Source of the DNA: Mannheimia indoligenes
GTDB lineage: Bacteria; Pseudomonadota; Gammaproteobacteria; Enterobacterales; Pasteurellaceae
Reading direction: 5' to 3'
Length of the DNA stretch: 32,961 nucleotides
Assembly: GCF_036880405.1 (NCBI RefSeq)
Contig: NZ_JBAJJM010000018.1
Location: 1-32,961 of the forward strand
Part shown: positions 7,677-14,672 of the stretch, piece after piece
How positions within the stretch are numbered: position 1 is the first letter of the stretch
Layout: every line of letters begins with the position of its first letter
Notes under the pieces: model-generated
What the model saw: the letters and a program-made list of their open reading frames with translations, nothing else
Database searches by the model: none
Told to the model about the DNA's origin: nothing
Translations under genes and position numbers: made by a program

Positions 7677-8873
7677 ATGAACATTCCATTCTGCTTACCT
7701 GAAAACATTAGCCCTGAAACATTTTTACGTGAATATTGGCAAAAACGTCCTCTTTTAATTCGTAATGGCTTACCTCAAATTGTAGATTTATTTGAGCCGG
7801 AAGATATTATGGAATTAGCCTTAGAAGAGGAAGTTACTGCACGCCTTATTCAATGCAAAGGGGATAAATGGTCTGTAAAAGCAAGCCCGCTTGTAGAAGA
7901 AGATCTACAGAATCTGCCGGAGCAATGGTCTGTTATGGTGCAAAATCTTGAACAATGGTCGCCAGAACTGGGAGAATTATGGCAAGCCTTCGGTTTTATC
8001 CCACAATGGCAACGTGATGATATTATGGTGTCCTGCTCGCCATTAGGTGGCACTGTAGGAAAACATTATGATGAATACGATGTTTTCCTCGTTCAAGGCT
8101 ATGGACAACGCCGTTGGCAGCTTGGCAAATGGTGTGATCCAAGTACCGAATTTAAACCAAACCAACCTATCCGTATTTTTGATGATATGGGCGAGTTGGT
8201 ATTAGACGAAGTGATGAACCCGGGCGATGTGCTTTATGTGCCGTCCAGAATGGCTCATTATGGCGTATCAGAAAGCGATCAAGGCTTAACATTCTCGTTT
8301 GGTCTACGTTATCCGAATGCAACAGATTTATTAGAGAACCTCTGTAAAACCATTGAGCAACAAGCGGATACGATTAATTCATCGGAATTTCATATTCCAT
8401 TCCGTTTAAGCCCGAATGAGCAACCTAGTGCATTACTTGATCCGAAAACGGTTAAAACCTTTAAACATCATTTAATCGATCTACTGCAAAATTCTGATCA
8501 ATTTGACGATCTACTTACTCATAGTGTGGCAACAGCAGTGAGCTCACGTCGCTATGAATTGCTACAAACAGATAATGAATATTATCCGGATGAAGTTCAA
8601 GAAGTGTTAGAAGCAGGCGGCTGGTTGCAACAAGATGCGAATGTGAAAATTCTTTATACTGAAAACCCACAACGTGTTTATGTAAATGGCGAATGGATTG
8701 ATGAGCTGAATGAAGCAGAAATGACGTTACTTACTCGCATCGCAAATGGTGATTCAATTTCGTGGAATAAGCTCGCTTCCAAAGTGCAAGATCAAGCAGA
8801 GCTGGAACTAATTCTAGATACCATCTGCGATTGGTTAGGCAGCGGTTGGATTATTTTATCGGAAGCGGAATAG
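7677..8873 (+). CDS. roxA: Ribosomal protein L16 arginine 3-hydroxylase RoxA (YcfD)
   Basis: Fe(II)/2-oxoglutarate-dependent JmjC-fold oxygenase that hydroxylates Arg81 of ribosomal protein L16 in the E. coli homologue. 398 residues. FWQKRPLLIRN-like opening (REYWQKRPLLIRNG, about 18-31) is family-typical. The iron triad is visible as His130 and Asp132 in GKHYDEYDVFLVQG and His194 in VPSRMAHYG. A C-terminal dimerisation/winged-helix part follows (about 260-398). The ATG has AAGGAG upstream; a TAGAAT box at 7632-7637 could be its -10 element but lacks a clear -35. Its substrate gene rplP is in this window. Confidence 0.93.
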   Translation: MNIPFCLPENISPETFLREYWQKRPLLIRNGLPQIVDLFEPEDIMELALEEEVTARLIQCKGDKWSVKASPLVEEDLQNLPEQWSVMVQNLEQWSPELGELWQAFGFIPQWQRDDIMVSCSPLGGTVGKHYDEYDVFLVQGYGQRRWQLGKWCDPSTEFKPNQPIRIFDDMGELVLDEVMNPGDVLYVPSRMAHYGVSESDQGLTFSFGLRYPNATDLLENLCKTIEQQADTINSSEFHIPFRLSPNEQPSALLDPKTVKTFKHHLIDLLQNSDQFDDLLTHSVATAVSSRRYELLQTDNEYYPDEVQEVLEAGGWLQQDANVKILYTENPQRVYVNGEWIDELNEAEMTLLTRIANGDSISWNKLASKVQDQAELELILDTICDWLGSGWIILSEAE

Positions 8874-8884
8874 TCGTAAATCTT

Positions 8885-8930
8885 ACAAGCGGTTAAATTT
8901 GCAAAAAAATTTGTAAATTTAACCGCTTGT
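8885..8930. terminator. Uptake-sequence palindrome acting as terminator
   Basis: ACAAGCGGTTAAATTT (8885-8900) and its exact reverse complement (8915-8930) form a 16-bp stem. The first arm continues GCAAAAAAATTTG, matching the extended Actinobacillus-type uptake signal. It lies 11 bases past the roxA stop and 21 bases before the MazG-like ATG. Two full uptake cores in opposite orientation thus also make a terminator-shaped hairpin. Confidence 0.8.
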
Positions 8931-8951
8931 TTATTTAAATAAGGGAGTAAG

Positions 8952-9284
8952 ATGCAAATTGAACAATATCAACAATGGGTTCGGGCGTTTTATCAACAAC
9001 AAGGTTGGTATGAGCGTAGCCCCTTTATGCGAGTAACCTATCTCACCGAAGAAATAGGTGAGGTTGCCTGTGCAATAAGAGCCATTGAAATCGGGCGTGA
9101 ACGACCTGATGAAAGCGAAGCCTCCCACCAACAGAAACGGGAAAATTTGATCGAAGAGCTAGGCGATGTAATGGATAATTTATTTGTACTTGCCGATAAA
9201 TACGGCATCTCAATGACAGAAGTGGTTGAACGTCATCAAGCAAAATTTGAGAAACGTTATTTGCAAAAGAATGTGGAAAAATGA
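8952..9284 (+). CDS. MazG-like nucleotide pyrophosphohydrolase
   Basis: 110-residue all-alpha NTP-pyrophosphatase of the MazG superfamily, single domain, about half the length of true two-domain MazG. The metal-binding pattern EExxE...ExxD is seen as Glu33, Glu34 and Glu37 (LTEEIGEVACAI) and Glu69 and Asp72 (EELGDVMDNLF). It probably hydrolyses a nucleoside triphosphate, but the substrate is unknown and a toxin-antitoxin role is not suggested. AAGGGAG precedes the ATG. Its TGA overlaps a minus-strand uptake core, and a shared terminator separates it from convergent rplS. Confidence 0.88.
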   Translation: MQIEQYQQWVRAFYQQQGWYERSPFMRVTYLTEEIGEVACAIRAIEIGRERPDESEASHQQKRENLIEELGDVMDNLFVLADKYGISMTEVVERHQAKFEKRYLQKNVEK

Positions 9285-9292
9285 CCGCTTGT
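9284..9292 (-). other. DNA uptake signal sequence overlapping a stop codon
   Basis: Exact core (ACCGCTTGT on the plus strand) whose first base is the last base of the TGA stop of the MazG-like gene. Confidence 0.7.
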
Positions 9293-9305
9293 TATCATCA
9301 AAAAC

Positions 9306-9334
9306 AAAAGCCTTGGGGAAAACCCAAGGCTTTT
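9306..9334. terminator. Bidirectional terminator between MazG-like gene and rplS
   Basis: AAAAGCCTTGGG (9306-9317) pairs with CCCAAGGCTTTT (9323-9334) over GAAAA. A and T runs on both sides allow it to end both convergent transcripts. Confidence 0.9.
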
Positions 9335-9361
9335 ATGCATTTCACACTGCGTTGTAGCAAA

Positions 9362-9712
9362 TTAGTCGCCAAGACGCTCTTTGATACGTGCAGATTTACC
9401 AGAACGCTCACGTAAGTAGTAAAGTTTAGCTTTACGTACTGCACCTTTACGTTTAACAGCAATGCTATCAATTACAGGTGAGTGAGTTTGGAATGTACGC
9501 TCAACGCCTACGCCGTTTGAAACTTTACGTAGTGTGAATGCAGAGTGCAAGCCACGGTTACGAATTGCAATAACCACGCCTTCGAACGCTTGCAAACGTT
9601 TTTTACTACCTTCTACTACCCATACCTTAACTTCTAATGTATCACCTGGACGGAAGCTAGGTAAATTTTGTTTTAACTGTTCTTGTTCAAGTTGTTTGAT
9701 GATGTTACTCAT
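9362..9712 (-). CDS. rplS: 50S ribosomal protein L19
   Basis: Large-subunit protein at the 30S/50S interface. 116 residues, one more than E. coli. Family signature FRPGDTLEVKVWVVEGSKKR near the N-terminus and the basic end KLYYLRERSGKSARIKERL. Last gene of rpsP-rimM-trmD-rplS; starts 26 bases after trmD and is followed by the bidirectional terminator. Confidence 0.98.
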   Translation of the reverse strand: MSNIIKQLEQEQLKQNLPSFRPGDTLEVKVWVVEGSKKRLQAFEGVVIAIRNRGLHSAFTLRKVSNGVGVERTFQTHSPVIDSIAVKRKGAVRKAKLYYLRERSGKSARIKERLGD

Positions 9713-9738
9713 TTTAAAAACCTTCTATAATCCTAGAA

Positions 9739-10494
9739 TTAACTGATTTTGTGTTGTTTTTTAATTTGATTCAACAACACTCTCTGTTCGTCAGTCAGAG
9801 CTAGGCTATCCAATAGCTCAGGGCGTCTTAACCACGTTCGTTCAAGCGATTGTTGTAACCGCCATTTGCGAATTTGCTCGTGGTGTCCCGACATCAGCAC
9901 TTCTGGGACAGGCATACCGTCTAACACTTCAGGGCGAGTATAATGCGGGCAATCTAATAAACCTTCTGCGAAAGAATCTTCCAACGCCGAAGCCTGTTTG
10001 CCTAATACACCGGGAACAAACCTTGCAACAGCATCAATTAATGTCATTGCAGGCAGTTCTCCCCCTGTCAGTACGTAATCTCCGATTGACCATTCCTCAT
10101 CAACTTCAGTTTGAATCAATCTCTCATCAACCCCTTCATATCGTCCACAGATTAAAATCAGTTTCTGATTTGAAGCTAACGTTTGCACGCCGGCTTGATC
10201 AAGTTTACGACCTTGCGGTGAAAGGTAAATTACTTTAGCCTCTACACCATCTGCTGCTTTGGCTGCCTCTTTAGCTGCACGAATTGCATCACGTAAAGGC
10301 TGAACCATCATTAACATTCCCGGACCACCACCGTAAGGGCGATCATCCACGGTTTTATGTTTATCTAATGTGAAATCGCGAGGATTCCAACATTCTATTT
10401 GCAGCAGATTTTGTTTAACTGCACGTCCTGTTACCCCAAAATCGGTGATTGCTTTAAACATTTCAGGGAATAGTGAAATGATACCAATCCACAT
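9739..10494 (-). CDS. trmD: tRNA (guanine-37-N1)-methyltransferase TrmD
   Basis: SPOUT-class methyltransferase making m1G37 in tRNAs, which prevents +1 frameshifting. About 251 residues. The start MWIGIISLFPEMF and the knotted SAM site ICGRYEGVDERL and SIGDYVLTGGELP are visible, with DDRPYGGGPGMLMM near the N-terminus. Two adjacent ATGs occur (10497 and 10494). The second matches the family N-terminus and is spaced better from GAGG; using the first adds one Met. Third gene of the rpsP operon. Confidence 0.97.
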   Translation of the reverse strand: MWIGIISLFPEMFKAITDFGVTGRAVKQNLLQIECWNPRDFTLDKHKTVDDRPYGGGPGMLMMVQPLRDAIRAAKEAAKAADGVEAKVIYLSPQGRKLDQAGVQTLASNQKLILICGRYEGVDERLIQTEVDEEWSIGDYVLTGGELPAMTLIDAVARFVPGVLGKQASALEDSFAEGLLDCPHYTRPEVLDGMPVPEVLMSGHHEQIRKWRLQQSLERTWLRRPELLDSLALTDEQRVLLNQIKKQHKIS

Positions 10495-10539
10495 CATTAA
10501 TGCCTCAAATGCTTTTAAAAGCTAACCGCATACCTGAGG

Positions 10540-11067
10540 TTAGAAACCAGCATCCCACTCCACCGTAATGGTTTTGGTGGCGAGATCTACTCTTTTAACT
10601 ACTTGTTCGTATAAGAACGGAATTAATCGTTCTTGTTTACCAAAAGCATCTTTGCTGTTTGCACGCACCACTAACACATCGTTTGAGCCTGTTTCCATCA
10701 TTTCAGTTACAGTTCCCATTGTGTAGCCTTCCAAGTTTACTACTGTACAACCGATTAAATCGTGCCAATAGTAATCCCCTTCTTCCAATTCAGGAAACAC
10801 AGATAAATCCACACCAATTTCGGCATTAGTTAATAACTGTGCAGCTTCACGGTCTTCTGTACCCTTTAATTTCACAATCAAATCATTGCTGTGATAACGC
10901 CAAGCTTCGAGCTCGACTGGCTGCCATTGCCCTTTGATTTTTAAGAACCATGGCTGATAGTCGAAAATACTTTCAGATTGTTCTGTTGATGAATAGAGGC
11001 GTAACCAGCCACGGATCCCATAGGTTGAACCTAATTTCCCGACAACTTCAATTTTTTGTTCGCTCAT
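10540..11067 (-). CDS. rimM: Ribosome maturation factor RimM
   Basis: Assists assembly of the 30S head, binding S19. 175 residues from the ATG at 11067; a GTG two codons upstream (11073) is in frame but sits on the AGGTGAG ribosome-binding site, so ATG is preferred. The N-terminal RimM domain (VVGKLGSTYGIRGWLRLYS) is followed by a PRC-barrel C-terminal domain (about 95-170), including MMETGSNDVLVV and ERLIPFL. Second gene of the rpsP operon, 33 bases after rpsP. Confidence 0.97.
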   Translation of the reverse strand: MSEQKIEVVGKLGSTYGIRGWLRLYSSTEQSESIFDYQPWFLKIKGQWQPVELEAWRYHSNDLIVKLKGTEDREAAQLLTNAEIGVDLSVFPELEEGDYYWHDLIGCTVVNLEGYTMGTVTEMMETGSNDVLVVRANSKDAFGKQERLIPFLYEQVVKRVDLATKTITVEWDAGF

Positions 11068-11100
11068 ACTCACCTACTTATATAATTTTGGCTTAAAAAA

Positions 11101-11349
11101 TTAAGCTGCTTTGCGAGCTTCTTTAACTAAAGAAGCAACACGGTCTGATAAATCAGCACCTTTAGCAACCCAAGCATCTACTTTAGCCACATCTAAACGT
11201 AAACGCTCAGCTTGACCTGCTGCTAATGGGTTGAAGAAACCGATACGCTCGATAAAGCGACCATCACGAGGTGAACGGCTGTCCGCTACCACGATTTGGT
11301 AAAATGGGCGTTTTTTAGCTCCGCCACGAGTTAAACGAATGGTTACCAT
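11101..11349 (-). CDS. rpsP: 30S ribosomal protein S16
   Basis: Small-subunit assembly protein, 82 residues. The true start is the ATG at 11349 (MVTIRLTRGGAKKRPFYQIV), preceded by AGGAAAGGT; the frame stays open further upstream, but that stretch is leader. First gene of the rpsP-rimM-trmD-rplS operon, with its own promoter about 95 bases upstream. Confidence 0.97.
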   Translation of the reverse strand: MVTIRLTRGGAKKRPFYQIVVADSRSPRDGRFIERIGFFNPLAAGQAERLRLDVAKVDAWVAKGADLSDRVASLVKEARKAA

Positions 11350-11429
11350 AACCTTTCCTCTAAAATGTTGATAGTAAAAAATAAACCCTCGTTCGAGGTG
11401 AGGGTAACGAACTTGCCCCAAAAGGGAAA

Positions 11430-11440
11430 ACAAGCGGTCA
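11430..11440 (+). other. DNA uptake signal sequence at rpsP transcript start
   Basis: Exact ACAAGCGGTCA on the plus strand. It lies directly downstream of the minus-strand -10 box at 11442-11447, so the predicted rpsP start point falls inside it. Confidence 0.7.
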
Positions 11441-11441
11441 A

Positions 11442-11469
11442 ATTATACAGATTTTTTGCAAAAAAACAA
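11442..11469 (-). promoter_or_regulatory. Promoter of rpsP-rimM-trmD-rplS
   Basis: On the minus strand TTGTTT (11469-11464), 16-base spacer, then a perfect TATAAT (11447-11442). The predicted start lies near 11435, leaving a leader of about 85 bases with a small CCCTC/GAGGG hairpin before the ribosome-binding site. Confidence 0.75.
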
Positions 11470-11495
11470 GGTATATAAAGATCTGCATATAAAAG

Positions 11496-11523
11496 AAAAC
11501 CCCGATAAGAATATCGGGGTTTT
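11496..11523 (-). terminator. Terminator of the alpha operon (after rplQ)
   Basis: AAAACCCCGATA (11496-11507) and TATCGGGGTTTT (11512-11523) form a perfect 12-bp stem with a four-base loop; on the minus strand a T-rich tail follows. It lies 19 bases past the rplQ stop. Confidence 0.92.
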
Positions 11524-11542
11524 AGGTTCAAACTTAATTAGA

Positions 11543-11929
11543 TTATTCCGCTGCTGCTTCTGCTGCAACTTCCGGACGATCTACTAACTCAATGTAAGCC
11601 ATTGGTGCGTTATCGCCTGCACGGAAACCACATTTTAAGATGCGGGTGTAACCACCGGCACGATTTGCAAAACGTGGACCTAATTCATTGAATAATTTAG
11701 CAACTGTATCAACGTTGCGTGTACGGGCAAAAGCTAAACGGCGGTTTGCAACGCTGTCTGCTTTAGCTAAAGTAATTAACGGCTCAACTACACGACGTAA
11801 CTCTTTTGCTTTTGGTAAAGTTGTCTTGATGATTTCGTGTTCAACTAGAGAACTTGCCATATTGCGGAACATCGCTTGGCGATGGCTGCTGTTACGGTTT
11901 AATTGACGTCCACTCTTACGATGGCGCAT
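11543..11929 (-). CDS. rplQ: 50S ribosomal protein L17
   Basis: Large-subunit protein, 128 residues. Opens MRHRKSGRQLNRNSSHRQAM, the family signature, and has the IKTTLPKAKELRRVVEPLI block. Last gene of the alpha operon rpsM-rpsK-rpsD-rpoA-rplQ; it starts 33 bases after rpoA and is followed by the operon terminator. Confidence 0.98.
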   Translation of the reverse strand: MRHRKSGRQLNRNSSHRQAMFRNMASSLVEHEIIKTTLPKAKELRRVVEPLITLAKADSVANRRLAFARTRNVDTVAKLFNELGPRFANRAGGYTRILKCGFRAGDNAPMAYIELVDRPEVAAEAAAE

Positions 11930-11962
11930 AACCTATTCCTTCTTAGAAAATCTATACCGAAA

Positions 11963-12952
11963 CTAGTCTTCTGCAATGCTTGCAGGCGGCCAGTTTTCAA
12001 GGCGCATACCGAGTGATAAGCCACGAGAAGCTAGAACATCTTTGATCTCTGTAAGAGATTTTTTACCTAAGTTAGGCGTTTTAAGTAGTTCAACTTCTGT
12101 ACGTTGGACTAAATCACCAATATAGTGAATTGTCTCTGCTTTTAAACAGTTAGCAGAACGAACTGTCAGCTCTAAGTCATCTACCGGACGAAGAAGAATT
12201 GGATCAAATTCTGGTTTTTCTTCTTTCACTTCAGGTTGACGAACATCACGCAAATCAACGAATGCAGCAAGTTGCTCTGCTAAAATCGTTGCAGCACGAC
12301 GGATAGCTTCTTCTGGATCTAACGTACCATTAGTTTCCATCTCAATAACAAGTTTATCTAAGTCTGTACGTTGTTCAACACGTGCAGCTTCTACATTGTA
12401 AGCAATGCGATCTACTGGTGAAAAACGTGCATCAACTAGTAAACGACCGATTGGACGGTCATCGTTTTGAGTATGAAGACGTGCTGATGCAGGTACATAA
12501 CCACGACCACGTTGTACACGAATACGCATACTAATTGACGCATTCTTATCTGTTAAATTACAGATAACGTGATCGGGATTTACGATTTCTACATCGCCAT
12601 CGTGTGTGATGTCGGCTGCAGTTACAGGGCCAATTCCAGATTTATTGAGTGTCAAAATAATATCATCTTTATTTTGCACTTTCACCGCTAGACCTTTAAG
12701 GTTTAATAATACCTCAAGAATATCTTCCTGAACGCCTTCTTTGCTGCTGTATTCGTGTAATACACCATCAATTTCAACTTCAGTAACTGCACAACCCGGC
12801 ATAGATGAAAGTAAAATGCGGCGAAGTGCGTTGCCTAATGTATGGCCAAAACCACGTTCTAACGGCTCTAATGTCACTTTAGCGCGAGTTGAACTAATTT
12901 GTTCAATATTCACTAAGTGCGGCTTTAAAAATTCTGTCACAGAACCCTGCAT
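11963..12952 (-). CDS. rpoA: DNA-directed RNA polymerase subunit alpha
   Basis: Scaffold of RNA polymerase. 329 residues as in E. coli. The N-terminal domain (about 1-235) dimerises and holds beta and beta', with GFGHTLGNALRRILLSSMPG as its clearest motif. A linker leads to the C-terminal domain (about 250-329) that contacts UP elements and activators such as CRP; its DNA-binding helices VRSANCLKAE and NLGKKSLTEIKDVLASRGL are intact. Alpha operon, 30 bases after rpsD. Confidence 0.99.
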   Translation of the reverse strand: MQGSVTEFLKPHLVNIEQISSTRAKVTLEPLERGFGHTLGNALRRILLSSMPGCAVTEVEIDGVLHEYSSKEGVQEDILEVLLNLKGLAVKVQNKDDIILTLNKSGIGPVTAADITHDGDVEIVNPDHVICNLTDKNASISMRIRVQRGRGYVPASARLHTQNDDRPIGRLLVDARFSPVDRIAYNVEAARVEQRTDLDKLVIEMETNGTLDPEEAIRRAATILAEQLAAFVDLRDVRQPEVKEEKPEFDPILLRPVDDLELTVRSANCLKAETIHYIGDLVQRTEVELLKTPNLGKKSLTEIKDVLASRGLSLGMRLENWPPASIAED

Positions 12953-12982
12953 TTTTTCCTCTCTTTGCGGTTAAGCTAACTA

Positions 12983-13609
12983 TTATTTAGAGTAAAGCTC
13001 AACAATCAGATGTTCATTAATATCTGCTGATAGATCTGAACGCTCTGGACGACGTTTAAATACGCCTTCCATTTTAGTCGCATCAACTTCTAACCAAGTT
13101 GGTTTTTCACGTTGAGTCGCTAATTCTAATGATGCTTTAATACGTGCTTGTTTTTTCGATTTTTCACGAACAGCAACAACATCATCAACAGAAACTTGGA
13201 ATGAAGGAATGTTTACTACACGACCATTTACTACGATTGATTTATGGCTAACAAGCTGACGTGCTTCTGCACGAGTTGCAGCAAAACCCATACGATAAAC
13301 TACGTTATCTAAACGACCTTCTAATAATACTAATAAGTTCTCACCGGTATTACCTTTTAAGCGGTTTGCTTCTGTATAATAGTTACGGAATTGACGCTCT
13401 AAGATACCATAAATACGGCGAACTTTTTGTTTTTCACGCAACTGACTACCGTAGTCAGATAAACGTGGCTTGCGAGCACCGTGTTGACCAGGGGCTACGT
13501 CAAGTCTATTTCTACATTTTGATTCAATCGCACGAACGCCTGATTTTAAGAATAAATCAGTACCTTCACGACGGCTTAGCTTGAGTTTAGGACCCAAATA
13601 TCTTGCCAT
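12983..13609 (-). CDS. rpsD: 30S ribosomal protein S4
   Basis: Primary 16S rRNA-binding protein and, in E. coli, the translational repressor of the alpha operon. 208 residues, two more than E. coli. The extra residues are near 32-40, where this protein reads SKCRNRLDVAPGQHG against the shorter family form TKCKIEQAPGQHG. The S4 RNA-binding domain around LDNVVYRMGFAATRAEARQL is normal. Its probable target is the pseudoknot at the rpsM start. Confidence 0.98.
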   Translation of the reverse strand: MARYLGPKLKLSRREGTDLFLKSGVRAIESKCRNRLDVAPGQHGARKPRLSDYGSQLREKQKVRRIYGILERQFRNYYTEANRLKGNTGENLLVLLEGRLDNVVYRMGFAATRAEARQLVSHKSIVVNGRVVNIPSFQVSVDDVVAVREKSKKQARIKASLELATQREKPTWLEVDATKMEGVFKRRPERSDLSADINEHLIVELYSK

Positions 13610-13637
13610 TTTCTTTCTCCAATGATTCTAACGTCAA

Positions 13638-14027
13638 TTATACACGACGTTTTTTCGGTGGACGACAACCGTTATGTGGAATCGGAGTCACATCTGTAAT
13701 GTTCGTGATACGGAAACCCGCTGCATTTAATGCACGGATTGTTGATTCACGACCCGGACCCGGACCTTTAACCATAACTTCCAAATTCTTTAAACCAAAC
13801 TCTTTAACCATTTCTGCACAACGCTCTGCAGCAACTTGAGCAGCAAATGGAGTTGATTTACGAGAACCACGGAAACCTGAACCACCTGCAGTTGCCCAAG
13901 CAAGAGCATTACCTTGACGGTCAGTAATGGTAACGATTGTGTTATTGAAAGATGCGTGGATATGAGCTACGCCATCTGCAATCTGTTTTTTAACGCGCTT
14001 ACGTGCGCGAACTGGTGTTTTAGCCAT
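13638..14027 (-). CDS. rpsK: 30S ribosomal protein S11
   Basis: Platform protein of the small subunit, next to the mRNA exit. 129 residues. Family blocks HIHASFNNTIVTITDRQGNA and the C-terminal NGCRPPKKRRV are present. Alpha operon; 16 bases after rpsM and 28 before rpsD. Confidence 0.98.
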   Translation of the reverse strand: MAKTPVRARKRVKKQIADGVAHIHASFNNTIVTITDRQGNALAWATAGGSGFRGSRKSTPFAAQVAAERCAEMVKEFGLKNLEVMVKGPGPGRESTIRALNAAGFRITNITDVTPIPHNGCRPPKKRRV

Positions 14028-14043
14028 TATTTATCTACTCCGA

Positions 14044-14400
14044 CTATTTTTTGATCGGTTTGCGTGGACCTTTACGGGTACGCGCATTAGTCTTAGTACG
14101 TTGACCACGTACCGGTAAACTACGACGATGACGTAAACCACGGTAGCAACCTAAGTCTAAAAGACGTTTGATGCTTAAAGTTACTTCACGACGTAAATCA
14201 CCTTCGACAGTAAATTTACCAACTTCTTCACGCAGTTTTTCAATCTGCTCTTCAGACAATTCTCTGATCTTTACATCTTCAGCAATACCCGTTGCAGCAC
14301 AGATAGCTTTTGCACGAGTTTTACCGATACCATAAATAGCAGTTAATGCGATTACAGTGTGTTTTTGATCAGGAATGTTAATGCCTGCAATACGGGCCAC
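14044..14400 (-). CDS. rpsM: 30S ribosomal protein S13
   Basis: Small-subunit head protein that contacts the 50S subunit and P-site tRNA. 118 residues, MARIAGINIPDQKH to the basic tail RTRKGPRKPIKK. The start is GTG at 14400 (as I recall also in E. coli), preceded by AGGAG. First gene of the alpha operon. Codons 2-3, GCCCGT, can pair with a leader loop and form the S4-sensitive pseudoknot described separately. Confidence 0.98.
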   Translation of the reverse strand: MARIAGINIPDQKHTVIALTAIYGIGKTRAKAICAATGIAEDVKIRELSEEQIEKLREEVGKFTVEGDLRREVTLSIKRLLDLGCYRGLRHRRSLPVRGQRTKTNARTRKGPRKPIKK

Positions 14401-14476
14401 TATGCACTCCTATTATTTAAGTTTATTGATATACTGATCTTGAAAAGCCCGTTTCAGGATACTCAAACAGTATATC
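14391..14476 (-). promoter_or_regulatory. Alpha-operon leader pseudoknot (S4 target, Alpha_RBS type)
   Basis: Upstream of rpsM, GATATACTG (14476-14468, minus reading) pairs with CAGTATATC (14436-14428). Inside is TGAAA-CGGGC-TTTCA, whose loop ACGGGC complements GCCCGT just after the GTG start. The blocks GAGTATCCTGAAA, CGGGCTTTTCA and AGGAGTGCATAGTGGCCCGT agree with the E. coli alpha mRNA as I remember it. There the pseudoknot traps the 30S subunit when S4 binds. Confidence 0.85.
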
Positions 14477-14487
14477 AGGACGAATGA

Positions 14488-14510
14488 GCTGAGCAGTATA
14501 ACTGCTCAGC
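14488..14510 (-). other. Hairpin between rpmJ and rpsM
   Basis: GCTGAGCAGT (14488-14497) and ACTGCTCAGC (14501-14510) form a 10-bp stem with a three-base loop. No T-run follows on the minus strand, so it is more likely a processing or boundary structure between the spc and alpha segments than a full terminator. Confidence 0.65.
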
Positions 14511-14537
14511 GGGTTCTTTGCAAGAAATATGCGTAAA

Positions 14538-14651
14538 TTAACCTTGACGTTGTTTGTGTTTAGGGTCGCTACAAATTACACGAACCACACCTTCACGCTT
14601 GATTACTTTACAATTACGGCACATTCTTTTAACTGAAGCACGAACTTTCAT
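14538..14651 (-). CDS. rpmJ: 50S ribosomal protein L36
   Basis: Smallest large-subunit protein, 37 residues: MKVRASVKRMCRNCKVIKRE, then GVVRVICSDPKHKQRQG. It is the zinc-ribbon (C+) type, with Cys11, Cys14, Cys27 and His33. It lies between secY and rpsM, the usual last gene of the spc operon. Confidence 0.97.
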   Translation of the reverse strand: MKVRASVKRMCRNCKVIKREGVVRVICSDPKHKQRQG

Positions 14652-14672
14652 TGCTTATCCTTTGTTAAGGGC

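Noticed and set aside
8952..9284. MazG-like gene as part of a toxin-antitoxin or phage-defence module
   Set aside because: It stands alone between roxA and a terminator, with no toxin, nuclease or phage gene near it.
12912..12922. AAGTGCGGC in rpoA, close to the H. influenzae uptake core
   Set aside because: The last base differs and it is a lone match in coding sequence, while the other dialect is abundant.
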